DNA from: Lyticum sinuosum
GTDB lineage: Bacteria; Pseudomonadota; Alphaproteobacteria; Rickettsiales; Midichloriaceae
Direction: 5' to 3'
Length of the DNA stretch: 64,000 nucleotides
Assembly (NCBI RefSeq): GCF_034471385.1
Contig: NZ_JARGYU010000002.1
Location: forward strand, 272,045 to 336,044
The translations under genes were made by a program, and so were the position numbers. How positions within the stretch are numbered: the first letter of the stretch is position 1; every line of letters begins with the position of its first letter. Of this stretch, positions 35,529-44,616 are shown piece by piece. The notes under the pieces are model-generated. The model had not been told where the DNA came from. It saw only the letters and a list, made by a program, of their open reading frames with translations, and did not search any database.

Positions 35529-36695
35529 ATGAAAGAAAGAAACATAAATTTAAATTTTATCATAAGACAAAAATTACCAAATAATAAATTGTTTTTTATT
35601 TTTTTATTTTTTTTATTATTTGTCAATAATTTTATTATAATTTCAAATTTGAATGCTGAATATAACATATATGATAAAAAGATAAATGATGAAATAACAA
35701 GTATAAATAAAGATGATGCATTTATAGTTCGTGGTATAGATGTTTCTGTAGTTACAGATTTATCAGAAGAAGCAAAAAGCCAAGCTTTTATTAAAGCTGA
35801 GCATGAAGCAACGAGAATTTTAGTAAGTAGAATTACAGAAAATAAATCTCTAAAAATAAATAATGATGTAATTTTACCCATGATTAAACATAAAGAAATA
35901 GTCTGGGAAAGAATAACGCATAATAGCTATCGTGCAAAACTTGATATACACTTCAATCCTCAAGCAGTGCAAAGCTTCCTTAATAATAAAGGAATAAGGT
36001 ACGGTACAGAATATACTCCTAAAATAGTTATTTTTCCTATAGTTCGTTCGTCTAAAAAGTATAAATTATGGACTAATAGTATATGGCAATCATCAATTAG
36101 TGATTACGAAGATAAAATTGGACTTTTAAAATTCACACTTCGTCAATGGAAAATAACAGATTTAATAGATATTGATCATATTACAGCAATGAGTGCACCA
36201 TATAATAAATTTATCCCAATTCTTAAAAATCATAGTGCAGAAAATATTATTGTTATATATATAGAAGATATTATTAATAATAATCGTGTAGAAATAAATT
36301 TAAGATTTTTAAATCACACAAGTAATAAATATAAATTTATATCTTATACAAAAAAAGAAAATGAAAATGAAATAATATTTACAGAAAGAATTATAAAAAA
36401 TTTATTAGAAAAAATAGATATGTTATGGAAAGGAATAGATGAATTTCACAATAATGAAAATTATTCCTCAATATTATTTATAAAATCAAAAGATTGGCCA
36501 TTAGTAGAAAAAAATTTGAACGAAATTAAAGAAATTAATAAAATTGAGTTTAAAGAGAATTTAGGATATAAAAACTTTGATAATATTATAATTAATTATA
36601 CTGTTCCTCCAATTGTTCTTAGTTCTTTATTAAAAGAAAAAAATATTAAAGTAGAAAATAAAAATGGAAAAGCATATATCATATTAGAAAATTAA
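35529..36695 (+). CDS. Secreted DUF2066-like protein
   Basis: A 388-residue protein with a hydrophobic N-terminal segment (LFFIFLFFLLFVNNFIIISNLNA, about 19-41) that looks like a signal peptide ending at NAEY. The pattern FIVRGIDVSVVTDLSEEAKSQAFIKAEHEATRILVSRI fits DUF2066, an alphaproteobacterial and gammaproteobacterial periplasmic family of unknown function. The middle contains a region resembling a nucleotide-free alpha/beta fold (APYNKF then AENIIVIYIEDI). It is followed 24 bases later by yidD on the same strand. Confidence 0.65.
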   Translation: MKERNINLNFIIRQKLPNNKLFFIFLFFLLFVNNFIIISNLNAEYNIYDKKINDEITSINKDDAFIVRGIDVSVVTDLSEEAKSQAFIKAEHEATRILVSRITENKSLKINNDVILPMIKHKEIVWERITHNSYRAKLDIHFNPQAVQSFLNNKGIRYGTEYTPKIVIFPIVRSSKKYKLWTNSIWQSSISDYEDKIGLLKFTLRQWKITDLIDIDHITAMSAPYNKFIPILKNHSAENIIVIYIEDIINNNRVEINLRFLNHTSNKYKFISYTKKENENEIIFTERIIKNLLEKIDMLWKGIDEFHNNENYSSILFIKSKDWPLVEKNLNEIKEINKIEFKENLGYKNFDNIIINYTVPPIVLSSLLKEKNIKVENKNGKAYIILEN

Positions 36696-36719
36696 TTTTA
36701 ATCAATTTTATAAATTTTT

Positions 36720-36992
36720 ATGAATTTTTATAAAACTATTATTTTTTTTAAAATTGTTAAACTGATAATTACTAAAATATTAAAATTATCTATAAAAATT
36801 ATAATTAATTTTTATCGTATTTTTATTTCTCCATTAATTTTTAATAACAATTGTCGTTATTACCCCAGTTGTTCAAAATATGCATTATTAGCAATAGAAA
36901 AATATGGTATTTTCTTAGGATTAAGAATGATTTTAGTTAGAATTTTAAAATGTCATCCTTTTGGAAATAATGGTGGTGTAGATTATCCATAA
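36720..36992 (+). CDS. yidD: Membrane protein insertion efficiency factor YidD
   Basis: Small peripheral protein that assists YidC. The diagnostic stretches are FYRIFISPL, CRYYPSCSKYALLAIEKYG and LKCHPFGNNGGVDYP. At 90 residues the family core is complete; about 25 extra hydrophobic and basic residues lie at the N-terminus. In many genomes it sits beside rnpA, rpmH and yidC, but not here. Confidence 0.92.
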   Translation: MNFYKTIIFFKIVKLIITKILKLSIKIIINFYRIFISPLIFNNNCRYYPSCSKYALLAIEKYGIFLGLRMILVRILKCHPFGNNGGVDYP

Positions 36993-37330
36993 TTATAATT
37001 ATAATTTGTTATAGATAGATATTATTAATATCTAGTATTAGAAGTTTATATCCAAGGAGTATTAATACAAATCAAAGTATTATTTTTAATAATTTTTAAT
37101 TAACTATATTTTAATTGATAAAATATAAAAAAAATTAAATTGTATTATTATTACTTTTATTATTTTATTTGATTCTATTAATAGAAATCTATATTTCTTC
37201 AGATAATGTTGGACATATTATTATTACTGTTATAAAATTCGTATGCTGATATATTTTGTTTTCATATGTTTTATACATAATAAATAATATAAAAATTGTT
37301 AATTTTTAAATAAAATTTAAATAAAAAAAT
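36993..37330 (+). other. Intergenic region before rplT
   Basis: A 338-base AT-rich spacer. I looked for rpmI (L35), the usual upstream neighbour of rplT, in all frames by its PKxKTxxxxxKR pattern and did not see it. It must hold the rplT promoter, but I cannot identify it. Confidence 0.4.
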
Positions 37331-37699
37331 ATGACTAGAATAAAAAGAGGTGTAAATGCAAAAGAAAAACATAAAAAAATTTTAAAATTAGCCAAAGGTT
37401 TCAGAGGTAGATCTAAAAATTGTTTTAGAATAGCAATACAGAAAGTAGAAAAAGCTCTTCAATACTCATACCGTGATAGAAAAAATAGAAAAAGAAATTT
37501 TCGTAGAATATGGATTATGCGTATAAATGCTGCTGTTAGAAGTTATGGTCTTAATTACTCTCAGTTTATTAATAATCTTAAAAATACAAATAAAGATATT
37601 AATAGAAAAAGTTTATCTGAAATTGCTATTTATCATCCTGAAGTTCTTATATCTCTAATAAAAGAAACAGTTAGTAACAAGAATAATATTACTATTTAA
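37331..37699 (+). CDS. rplT: 50S ribosomal protein L20
   Basis: Essential early-assembly protein of the large subunit. MTRIKRGVNAKEKHKKILKL, AKGFRGRSKNCFRIAIQKVEKALQYSYRDRKNRKR and RRIWIMRINAAVRSYGLNYSQFI are canonical. It has 122 residues. It stands alone; infC and rpmI are not adjacent. Confidence 0.97.
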   Translation: MTRIKRGVNAKEKHKKILKLAKGFRGRSKNCFRIAIQKVEKALQYSYRDRKNRKRNFRRIWIMRINAAVRSYGLNYSQFINNLKNTNKDINRKSLSEIAIYHPEVLISLIKETVSNKNNITI

Positions 37700-37740
37700 A
37701 TTATTAATAGTATTATTAATTTTATTTAAAAATACCAGTA

Positions 37741-37775
37741 AAAGTTGTTTTTTATATATAAAAAACTTTATTTTT
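37741..37775 (+). terminator. Probable terminator after rplT
   Basis: A perfect 20-bp palindrome (gttttttatatataaaaaac, 37747-37766) followed by a T-rich stretch (tttatttttat) lies 42 bases after the rplT stop. With so little G+C the stem is weak. Confidence 0.45.
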
Positions 37776-37965
37776 ATAATAAATATGATAATTTTCTATT
37801 TATAATATGATCTCTTATAAATTTTTTATAAGAAAATAGGAAAAATACTTGAATTAATTTAATATTTAAAGTATTATATCTTTTTATTAACTACTGATAT
37901 AAAATATTTTATAGTCTTTAGTTAATGAGTTCATTAAATAATAATATAATTTAAAAAAAAATACT

Positions 37966-38325
37966 ATGACTATAAAAATATATGAGATAGCTAAAAGTAA
38001 GAAAGAATTAGCTTCTCTTGCTGTTTGTGGAATAATAGGTGGTACAGTGGGAGCTATAATTGGTGCAAGTAAAAAAGCTGATTATAATCCTATTAATAGT
38101 GTTAAGAATTTTGCACGTTTAGATAAAATTGATAAAAAGCTTCCTGGAAGATTTGGTAGTGCTATTTCTGGTAGTTTAGCTGTTGCTGCTATTTGTACTT
38201 TTGTATTATTACTTTCTGCAGTTATAGGTGAATTGGTGGTTAGAGGTATAGAAGCTTTTACTAAAAAACCTGTTCTTGCTCAAATACCATTAGAACAACA
38301 ATCCACCCGAGTAATGTGTGATTAA
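37966..38325 (+). CDS. Small glycine-rich membrane protein of unknown function
   Basis: I do not recognise this 119-residue protein. It has two hydrophobic stretches rich in small residues: SLAVCGIIGGTVGAIIGASKKA (about 20-39) with a GxxxG-like pattern, and GSAISGSLAVAAICTFVLLLSAVIGELVV (about 62-90). The C-terminus is hydrophilic and ends in Cys-Asp. Codon use is visibly richer in G and C than in the neighbours, and Asn-rich runs are absent. It has a strong hairpin terminator behind it, so it is a single-gene unit. Confidence 0.6.
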   Translation: MTIKIYEIAKSKKELASLAVCGIIGGTVGAIIGASKKADYNPINSVKNFARLDKIDKKLPGRFGSAISGSLAVAAICTFVLLLSAVIGELVVRGIEAFTKKPVLAQIPLEQQSTRVMCD

Positions 38326-38400
38326 TTTCTTCTTTAATGTTTAATTTAATACAAAAAACAAATAGAAAATTTTAACTTTTTAGGTTATTTTTTTCTTTTT

Positions 38401-38445
38401 AAAAGCTATTTTTTTTGGTCTAAAACAAATAGCTTTTATTTTATC
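38401..38445 (+). terminator. Rho-independent terminator
   Basis: The arms aaaagctatt (38401-38410) and aatagctttt (38428-38437) pair over ten bases, followed by attttatct. It is the clearest hairpin terminator in the window and closes the glycine-rich membrane protein gene. The remaining spacer to 38749 holds nothing I can support. Confidence 0.8.
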
Positions 38446-38749
38446 TTATTAAACGCATTCTAAACGAATGTGTTATATTTCTAGTAAAATTGTAGTATTC
38501 TAATATAATAAATTAGAGTATTATCTCTGCTGTTTAGCACTATACAAAAAAAATCAAATATTTTTACATTAAAAACATATACTGTACTATATTACTATAT
38601 ATTAACTATTATATAGATTTTTATAATATTAACAATAACTATATACTATATATAATAGCTGCTCAACAAAATAAGTCTTTTTTTTAAAAAAACATAACTT
38701 GTGCTATAGTTATTCATAAAATAATATTAGAGATAATTTATCAGAGTAA

Positions 38750-38826
<77 letters not shown>

Positions 38827-38911
38827 TCAAATACATACTTTTATTATACATATTTTTTATAATAAATCAATATCTATTTATAATGATATTTCATAATTAT
38901 AATCTATAATC

Positions 38912-39463
38912 TCAATTCCATATCTTTTTTAGTATTTCTAAATTTTCTTGATTTATATTATTATTTTGCTCACTATCAGAAATATTTTTGCTTGTATTGT
39001 CATTATTATCTTGAGAATCAATATTCATATCATTTTGTGAATATTTCATGTGATTGTTTTCTAACATATTAATTACTGTCAAAACAACATCATTCTTTAG
39101 TATGTTTACGATATCATTATCAGACTTTTCTTTATACAAATTTATCATAACTTTACTATGATTTGATATTGATTGTATTTTTTTATTTGTTTCTAGCATT
39201 ATTTCATCAGCTCTGTTTTTTGCTTCTTGTTGTATTCTTTGACTCTCATCAACAGCTTTTCTATGCTTTTCTTGAATCTCATGAAGTTTTAAAGATGCAG
39301 TTTCTTTAATCATTATTGCAGAAGCTATTTCTTTCTCTAAATCTATTATTTTTGTATTAAGATACATCTTAATCTTATTTTTAACTGGCTTATAAGAAAT
39401 AAATATCAAAGAGATAAGTGCTAAAAACATCCATAATCCTTCATTTAAAAAAACGTTCGTCAT
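38912..39463 (-). CDS. atpF: F0F1 ATP synthase subunit b
   Basis: Peripheral stalk subunit. One N-terminal membrane helix (GLWMFLALISLIFISYKPV) is followed by a long charged helix with ASLKLHEIQEKHRKAVDESQRIQQEAKNRADEIM typical of b subunits. The C-terminal 45 residues are Asn/Asp/Ser-rich low complexity. It has 183 residues. It follows the b' gene by 76 bases in the usual b'-b order, but the a and c subunit genes normally upstream are missing here. Confidence 0.85.
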   Translation of the reverse strand: MTNVFLNEGLWMFLALISLIFISYKPVKNKIKMYLNTKIIDLEKEIASAIMIKETASLKLHEIQEKHRKAVDESQRIQQEAKNRADEIMLETNKKIQSISNHSKVMINLYKEKSDNDIVNILKNDVVLTVINMLENNHMKYSQNDMNIDSQDNNDNTSKNISDSEQNNNINQENLEILKKIWN

Positions 39464-39539
39464 AAATAATAAAAATTTAATATTTTAATAATTTTTTAAT
39501 AAAATTGCTTTATACTTATAAAAGTAATATATATAATCT

Positions 39540-39995
39540 TTATATTATTAAATTTGATTGTGTTTTATAAATCCAAATTTTTTCAATATTGCTTGAGATT
39601 TCAACAACTATTTCTGGAAGTAAAAGTGCAACTTTTTTTAATTGTTCTTTTTTTTCTTCGTCAATTTCTTTAATATAAGTAATAAAATCAGCATTTAATT
39701 TAGAAACGCACTCTGTAATTATTTTTACAGCATCAATTTGAGATTTTTTTAAAAGAAAATCGGCTTGTGAATTAGCATAAGCTTTTAAAGATTCCATTTG
39801 TTCTATAATTTGTTCCACCATTGCATTAGCTTGTTGTGCTTCATATAGAAGCGCATCTATATGTTTTCTTCTCGCAAAAACACAAAATTTAATATTTGGA
39901 ATCAAAATAAAATGAACTAAAAGATAACAAGATACAAATGTAATAAATAACCAAGTTATTTGATTAGAAAAATTAGATGGATCTAATTGAGGCAT
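39540..39995 (-). CDS. F0F1 ATP synthase subunit b'
   Basis: Second peripheral stalk subunit, characteristic of alphaproteobacteria and phototrophs. The start MPQLDPSNFSNQITWLFITFVSCYLLVHFILIP is the standard b' membrane segment (MPQLD...F.nQ..WL), followed by a charged helix with RRKHIDALLYEAQQANAMVE. The length is 151 residues. The gene lies between probable fliE (85 bases upstream) and atpF. Confidence 0.88.
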   Translation of the reverse strand: MPQLDPSNFSNQITWLFITFVSCYLLVHFILIPNIKFCVFARRKHIDALLYEAQQANAMVEQIIEQMESLKAYANSQADFLLKKSQIDAVKIITECVSKLNADFITYIKEIDEEKKEQLKKVALLLPEIVVEISSNIEKIWIYKTQSNLII

Positions 39996-40079
39996 TTATT
40001 AAATATCAAAAATTTATTTTTTAGAAAAAATAGTGATAATACCCTATCATAAAACCAATAATTAATCAATAATTATTGA

Positions 40080-40577
40080 TTAAGCTGCTGATATAAGTTC
40101 TTTCCATGATTTTACTAATGAGTTTCTAATATTTGTAACTTGTTTAAGATATATATCAGCTTCAGATATATCACTTGCCAACTGTAAAATATTTCCTTTG
40201 CCTGTTATTTTAGATCCGCTTTCTTCAGCTTTTTTTATTTTATTAATTCCATTTAAAATTAAATCTTTGAATGTATTAATTGAAGATTCACTGCTATTGT
40301 TTGTTGATATATTATCATCATTATTATAATTATTATTTGAAGGATAAAAATTCTCCCCTTTCAGTATTGGTAATTCATAGTTATTAAGATTATTATCAGA
40401 AAATATAATATCTACATCATTTGATGAATCTTTAATATTATCTTTATTAAAATCAATAAAATCATCAGGTAATTCTCTAATTTGTTTTGCACTGCGATCA
40501 ATTTTATCAGATAAGAGATTATATGCTTTTTCTGCGGCGATATAACTTGATATTGGATTAAGTTTATTGTTATTCAT
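40080..40577 (-). CDS. fliE: Probable flagellar hook-basal body protein FliE
   Basis: FliE links the MS ring to the flagellar rod. The C-terminal 60 residues fit: FKDLILNGINKIKKAEESGS, then ASDISEADIYLKQVTNIRNSLVKSWKELI, corresponding to the family pattern of A..A..L....T.VRNK.V.AY.EI. The N-terminal Ile/Ala helix (NPISSYIAAEKAYNLL) is also compatible. It has 165 residues against about 105; an acidic Asn-rich insertion (about residues 45-105) explains the difference. No other flagellar gene is nearby; fliE normally follows flgB and flgC. Confidence 0.62.
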   Translation of the reverse strand: MNNNKLNPISSYIAAEKAYNLLSDKIDRSAKQIRELPDDFIDFNKDNIKDSSNDVDIIFSDNNLNNYELPILKGENFYPSNNNYNNDDNISTNNSSESSINTFKDLILNGINKIKKAEESGSKITGKGNILQLASDISEADIYLKQVTNIRNSLVKSWKELISAA

Positions 40578-40807
40578 TTTTATATTTTATTATTTTATGT
40601 ATATTATTAAAAATTTGAACTATATTTTATATTATATAATTTTGCATGATTGTTTTTTATAACCCATTAGAAAAGCATAATCAACTACTTATTGTTGTTA
40701 TTTTAAATTTTTATATTATTAAAGATTTTTATATATTAATAATAAGATAAAAAAATTTTAGATAATTTCAATATTAAATAACTTTATAAATTTAAGAAAC
40801 TGTTAAT

Positions 40808-42163
40808 ATGAATAAATATCAATCTTCTATTTTATTATTTATTGAAGATTTTTTTAGTATTTTGTATATCATTGATAATATTATATGGAATTATATTGGG
40901 CTATTGGTAATTATATTTATTGGTATTTACTTAACTGTAGTATCAAAAGGATATCAATTTTCAATAATATTGAACTTGAAACATCATATTCAAAAATTAA
41001 TACAAGATGAAAATAAAGACCAACCTGGAATAAATCCATTTTCTATATATTTTGCATCTATAGGTGGAATGATAGGACTCGGGAATTTAGTTAGTGTAGT
41101 GGCAGCTTTACTAATAGGTGGACCAGGTACTTTATTTTGGATGTGGATAAGTGCTTTAATCGGAATGTTAATAAAATACTCAGAAATATACTTAGGTATA
41201 GAATATAGGGTTTTTTCGCAAAATGGTTATAACGGGGGTCCTATGTATTATCTTAGACATGCTTTTAAAGATAATAAATTTTTAAAAAAAGTATTACCAA
41301 TAATGAGTGCTACTTTTCTTTGTATATATGGCGCTGATGTTTCTCAGTTTTTAATTATTACAGATACAATGGTTACAAATTTTGGATTTAATAGAATCAC
41401 AGTAATTATTTGTATATTATTAATGTTATTAATGACAACTTTAGGAGGTATAAAGCATTTTAGTAAAATTTGTGTTATTATGATGCCACCTTTTATGATC
41501 AGTTATACTATTATATGTATTATAATATTATCACTAAACTATACGAAAATTCCATCGGCATTATATCTAATTATTAAATCTGCTTTTTATGGGCATTCAG
41601 CTATTGGTGGATTCTTAGGTAGCACAATGATTACTGCAATGCATTATGGTACATCACGTGCTGTATATTCTGGTGATATAGGTATAGGATATGATTCAAT
41701 AATACATAGTGAAACAAGAATAACAAAAGCAGAAAAGCAAGCACCAATTGCTGTTATGGCTTTATTATCAAATATATTCATTTCTTCCATGAGTGTTTTA
41801 ATAGTTATTATTACTGATAAATGGACTATGATTGGCTTTAAACCATCTGAATACATTGGAGAAGCAATAAAAACAATAATTCCATCAAGATATGTTAATT
41901 TATATATAGGTATTTTATTTTTTATATCTGGATTTACAACAATTGCTGGATTTTTTGTTGTTGGACAAAAATGTGCAACATTTATAAATGAAAAATTCGG
42001 AAGAATTATATATATTTTTTATGGAATCACTGTATTTAGTTTATTTTCATTTTTTGATCAAAATAATGTTATGTTACTTATGAGTGTATCTGGAGGTATT
42101 TTAATGATAATAAATTTAAGTGGTATTTTTAAAATGCGAAAAAAAATTAAAATGCGTATATAA
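40808..42163 (+). CDS. AGCS-family sodium:alanine symporter
   Basis: Inner-membrane amino acid/sodium symporter. The family segments IGLGNLVSVVAALLIGGPGTLFWMW and YNGGPMYYLRH are diagnostic, with TSRAVYSGDIGIGYDSIIH and KAEKQAPIAVMAL following. It has 451 residues with about eleven membrane segments. A host-dependent cell would use it to import alanine or glycine. The gene is unlinked to metabolism genes but neighbours a second sodium symporter on the other strand. Confidence 0.9.
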   Translation: MNKYQSSILLFIEDFFSILYIIDNIIWNYIGLLVIIFIGIYLTVVSKGYQFSIILNLKHHIQKLIQDENKDQPGINPFSIYFASIGGMIGLGNLVSVVAALLIGGPGTLFWMWISALIGMLIKYSEIYLGIEYRVFSQNGYNGGPMYYLRHAFKDNKFLKKVLPIMSATFLCIYGADVSQFLIITDTMVTNFGFNRITVIICILLMLLMTTLGGIKHFSKICVIMMPPFMISYTIICIIILSLNYTKIPSALYLIIKSAFYGHSAIGGFLGSTMITAMHYGTSRAVYSGDIGIGYDSIIHSETRITKAEKQAPIAVMALLSNIFISSMSVLIVIITDKWTMIGFKPSEYIGEAIKTIIPSRYVNLYIGILFFISGFTTIAGFFVVGQKCATFINEKFGRIIYIFYGITVFSLFSFFDQNNVMLLMSVSGGILMIINLSGIFKMRKKIKMRI

Positions 42164-42218
42164 AAATAAATATCATAAAATTATAAATATCATGAAATCT
42201 TATATAAAAATATATATT

Positions 42219-43028
42219 TCATACTTTTATTGCTATGCTCATACCATGAAAAGTAGGAATTATTATTGAATAATATAATTCAGAATGAGCTAATTCCTGA
42301 TTAAAAGAATTAATATTAATCCACATTTTTTTTAATTTTTTATCAAGTATTTCATCAGAATTAGAATAATTATTCATAGAATTAAATAATAACGTATTAT
42401 CGGATATTATTAATCCTCCTTTTCTGAGATTCTTATTAGCAAATTTTAAATATTCTGGATAAGAATTCTTTGATCCATCAATAAAGATCATATCTATTTT
42501 TTCTTTTTCAAAAAATCGATTTTTTATATTATCTAAACAAATATCAGCATTATCATTAACTGTTATTAGATCCAAGTGTGAAAAATTAATAATATCTATA
42601 TTTTCATTAATTATATTTGTTTTTTGATTTTTATCGCTTTTTTCATTAAAATTTTGATTATTTTTTTTTAAAGATAAATCTAACATGTTTTTTCTAAGAA
42701 TAGAATAATATTTTTTATTTTTTTCAAATGTAATAAAGATAGATTTATCAGTTTTTATAGAATTGTCTGATGGAGAAACACATTCTAAAGCTTGTATAAT
42801 ATGAGCTGTTGAATATCCAATAAAACTTCCTATTTCTATTATTTTATTGGGTTTATGCAATTGTATTAACACTGATATTATTCTAGACTCAGAATATGAT
42901 ATTTGAATATGTTCTAAATGATCAGGTGAGGATTTTCTAATACTTTGATACTGATCAAACAACGAATATAAATTATCAATATAATTTTGTTTTTTCCTTT
43001 CAGGAATAAAATCATTCAATTTAGTCAT
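42219..43028 (-). CDS. SAM-dependent O-methyltransferase
   Basis: Class I methyltransferase of the caffeoyl-CoA/catechol O-methyltransferase type. The SAM motif is KIIEIGSFIGYSTAHIIQAL; the metal-binding and catalytic motif IDMIFIDGSKNSYPEYL and GGLIISDNTLL follow. It has 269 residues against about 220, due to an Asn/Lys-rich insertion near residues 125-150. The substrate cannot be told from sequence. The preceding gene on the same strand is a sodium/solute symporter, 45 bases away. Confidence 0.88.
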   Translation of the reverse strand: MTKLNDFIPERKKQNYIDNLYSLFDQYQSIRKSSPDHLEHIQISYSESRIISVLIQLHKPNKIIEIGSFIGYSTAHIIQALECVSPSDNSIKTDKSIFITFEKNKKYYSILRKNMLDLSLKKNNQNFNEKSDKNQKTNIINENIDIINFSHLDLITVNDNADICLDNIKNRFFEKEKIDMIFIDGSKNSYPEYLKFANKNLRKGGLIISDNTLLFNSMNNYSNSDEILDKKLKKMWININSFNQELAHSELYYSIIIPTFHGMSIAIKV

Positions 43029-43073
43029 TCATTAATAAAAATATAATTTCATAAATTGATAATTTTAATGAAT

Positions 43074-44528
43074 CTAATAATTTTTTTTAAAAAAATCATT
43101 TTTTACAAACTTAAATAAATAACGCATAGTAATAACTCCTATTATATTAAATAATAGTCCTATAACCAATGTAACTATATCATAGTTACCACGTAAAATA
43201 TTTGCAGAAGTTATTACACCTATAATAGAAAAAATAACTCCACATAAAAACTCTTTAGTAGTTATTTTTATATCTAAAAATCCAGCACATAAAGGAACGA
43301 TAATCATCGGTTCCCAAAAATTATCTATAGTCCATAATAAAGATAGTAAGCTTTTTGCATTAAGTGCTATAGTGATTGCAATAAATCCTACTAAGCCTGA
43401 CGAATATTTTGCAATGATTAATTCTGTTCTATCTGAGATTGATGGTTTCATTTTTTTAACTACATCATGAGCTAACATAATTCCAGTAGTATTTAACCAA
43501 GAATCAGCAGATGACATTATTACAGCTAAAATTCCAGCTATTACTAGTCCACGTACCCCTACTGGAAGAAATTTATCTATTGCATAAAACATAGCTATAT
43601 CTGCTCTTTCTAAATTTGGAGCAACTGATTTTATTGATAAACTTATAATTAATAAAACTATAATTAATGGAAGAGTTAAAATTGCATTTATCTTCATTAT
43701 TTTCTTTATTTGTTGTTCATTACCTGAAATAAGCATTCGTTGAATATATGTCGCAGCAGTACAAGGAAGTAAACAATATGAAATAAAGGAAACAAGTTCT
43801 GTAATATTATTCTTATTACTAAAATCGATAGATTTATGTGTATCTGGAAGATTTGCTAAAATTATCTCCCATCCTCCGGCAGCATAATAAATAACATATG
43901 CTGAAATTGGAAATGCTATAAATAATATAATAAATTGAGCAAAGTCAGTAACAATTACAGCTCTTACTCCACCAAAAACAGAATAAATAATAAGAACAAT
44001 CATTCCACATAGGACCCCTATAATTTGAGATGTTCCTATAAAATATTCAAACATTTTACCCATTGCTAATACTTGTGCTGCTAATATTCCACAGCTTAAA
44101 GGTAATGAAAAAATATTTATTATCCATTTTCCACTAATACCGTACATTTTTTCCATTATATCGCTTAAACTAAGACAACCTTTAAATTTGCTAATATTTT
44201 TTGCGAAAACAAATCCAGTAACTAACCAAAAAGCTGGTCTTACTATTTGTGCTATACCATACACTAGACCTGACTCATATGTTCTCCCAATAACTCCTAT
44301 TGTCATTCTAGCACCAATATATGTGCTAAATAATGTAGTAACAAGAAAAACTGTACTAATGATAGAGTCATCCTTACTTCCTAAAGCATAGCAGCGTATT
44401 GTTTTTATTGAACTAATTTTACTTAATCCAATTAATAAACAAAATATCAAATATGCTACTATTATTAGTATATCTTCAATAGATAAATTTGAACAAGAGA
44501 GATAGTAATTATTTTGGTTTAAAGGCAT
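43074..44528 (-). CDS. Sodium:solute symporter (SSS family)
   Basis: Integral membrane transporter with about 13 helices. IRCYALGSKDDSIIS, ARMTIGVIGRTYESGLVYG and the SSS signature region VFGGVRAVIVTDFAQFIILF identify the family, and the SSADSWLNTTGIMLAHDVV segment is also typical. Its 484 residues are normal. Proline, pantothenate or another small solute are possible substrates. It lies 88 bases downstream of the ComM/YifB gene and 45 bases upstream of the O-methyltransferase, all on the minus strand. Confidence 0.9.
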   Translation of the reverse strand: MPLNQNNYYLSCSNLSIEDILIIVAYLIFCLLIGLSKISSIKTIRCYALGSKDDSIISTVFLVTTLFSTYIGARMTIGVIGRTYESGLVYGIAQIVRPAFWLVTGFVFAKNISKFKGCLSLSDIMEKMYGISGKWIINIFSLPLSCGILAAQVLAMGKMFEYFIGTSQIIGVLCGMIVLIIYSVFGGVRAVIVTDFAQFIILFIAFPISAYVIYYAAGGWEIILANLPDTHKSIDFSNKNNITELVSFISYCLLPCTAATYIQRMLISGNEQQIKKIMKINAILTLPLIIVLLIISLSIKSVAPNLERADIAMFYAIDKFLPVGVRGLVIAGILAVIMSSADSWLNTTGIMLAHDVVKKMKPSISDRTELIIAKYSSGLVGFIAITIALNAKSLLSLLWTIDNFWEPMIIVPLCAGFLDIKITTKEFLCGVIFSIIGVITSANILRGNYDIVTLVIGLLFNIIGVITMRYLFKFVKNDFFKKNY

Positions 44529-44616
44529 TTTAGCTAAAACATTTTTTTATTTATTTAGAGTGTTAAACAATGAACATAAATACAGCTATTTAATGAAATT
44601 TCAATAATTATTTATT

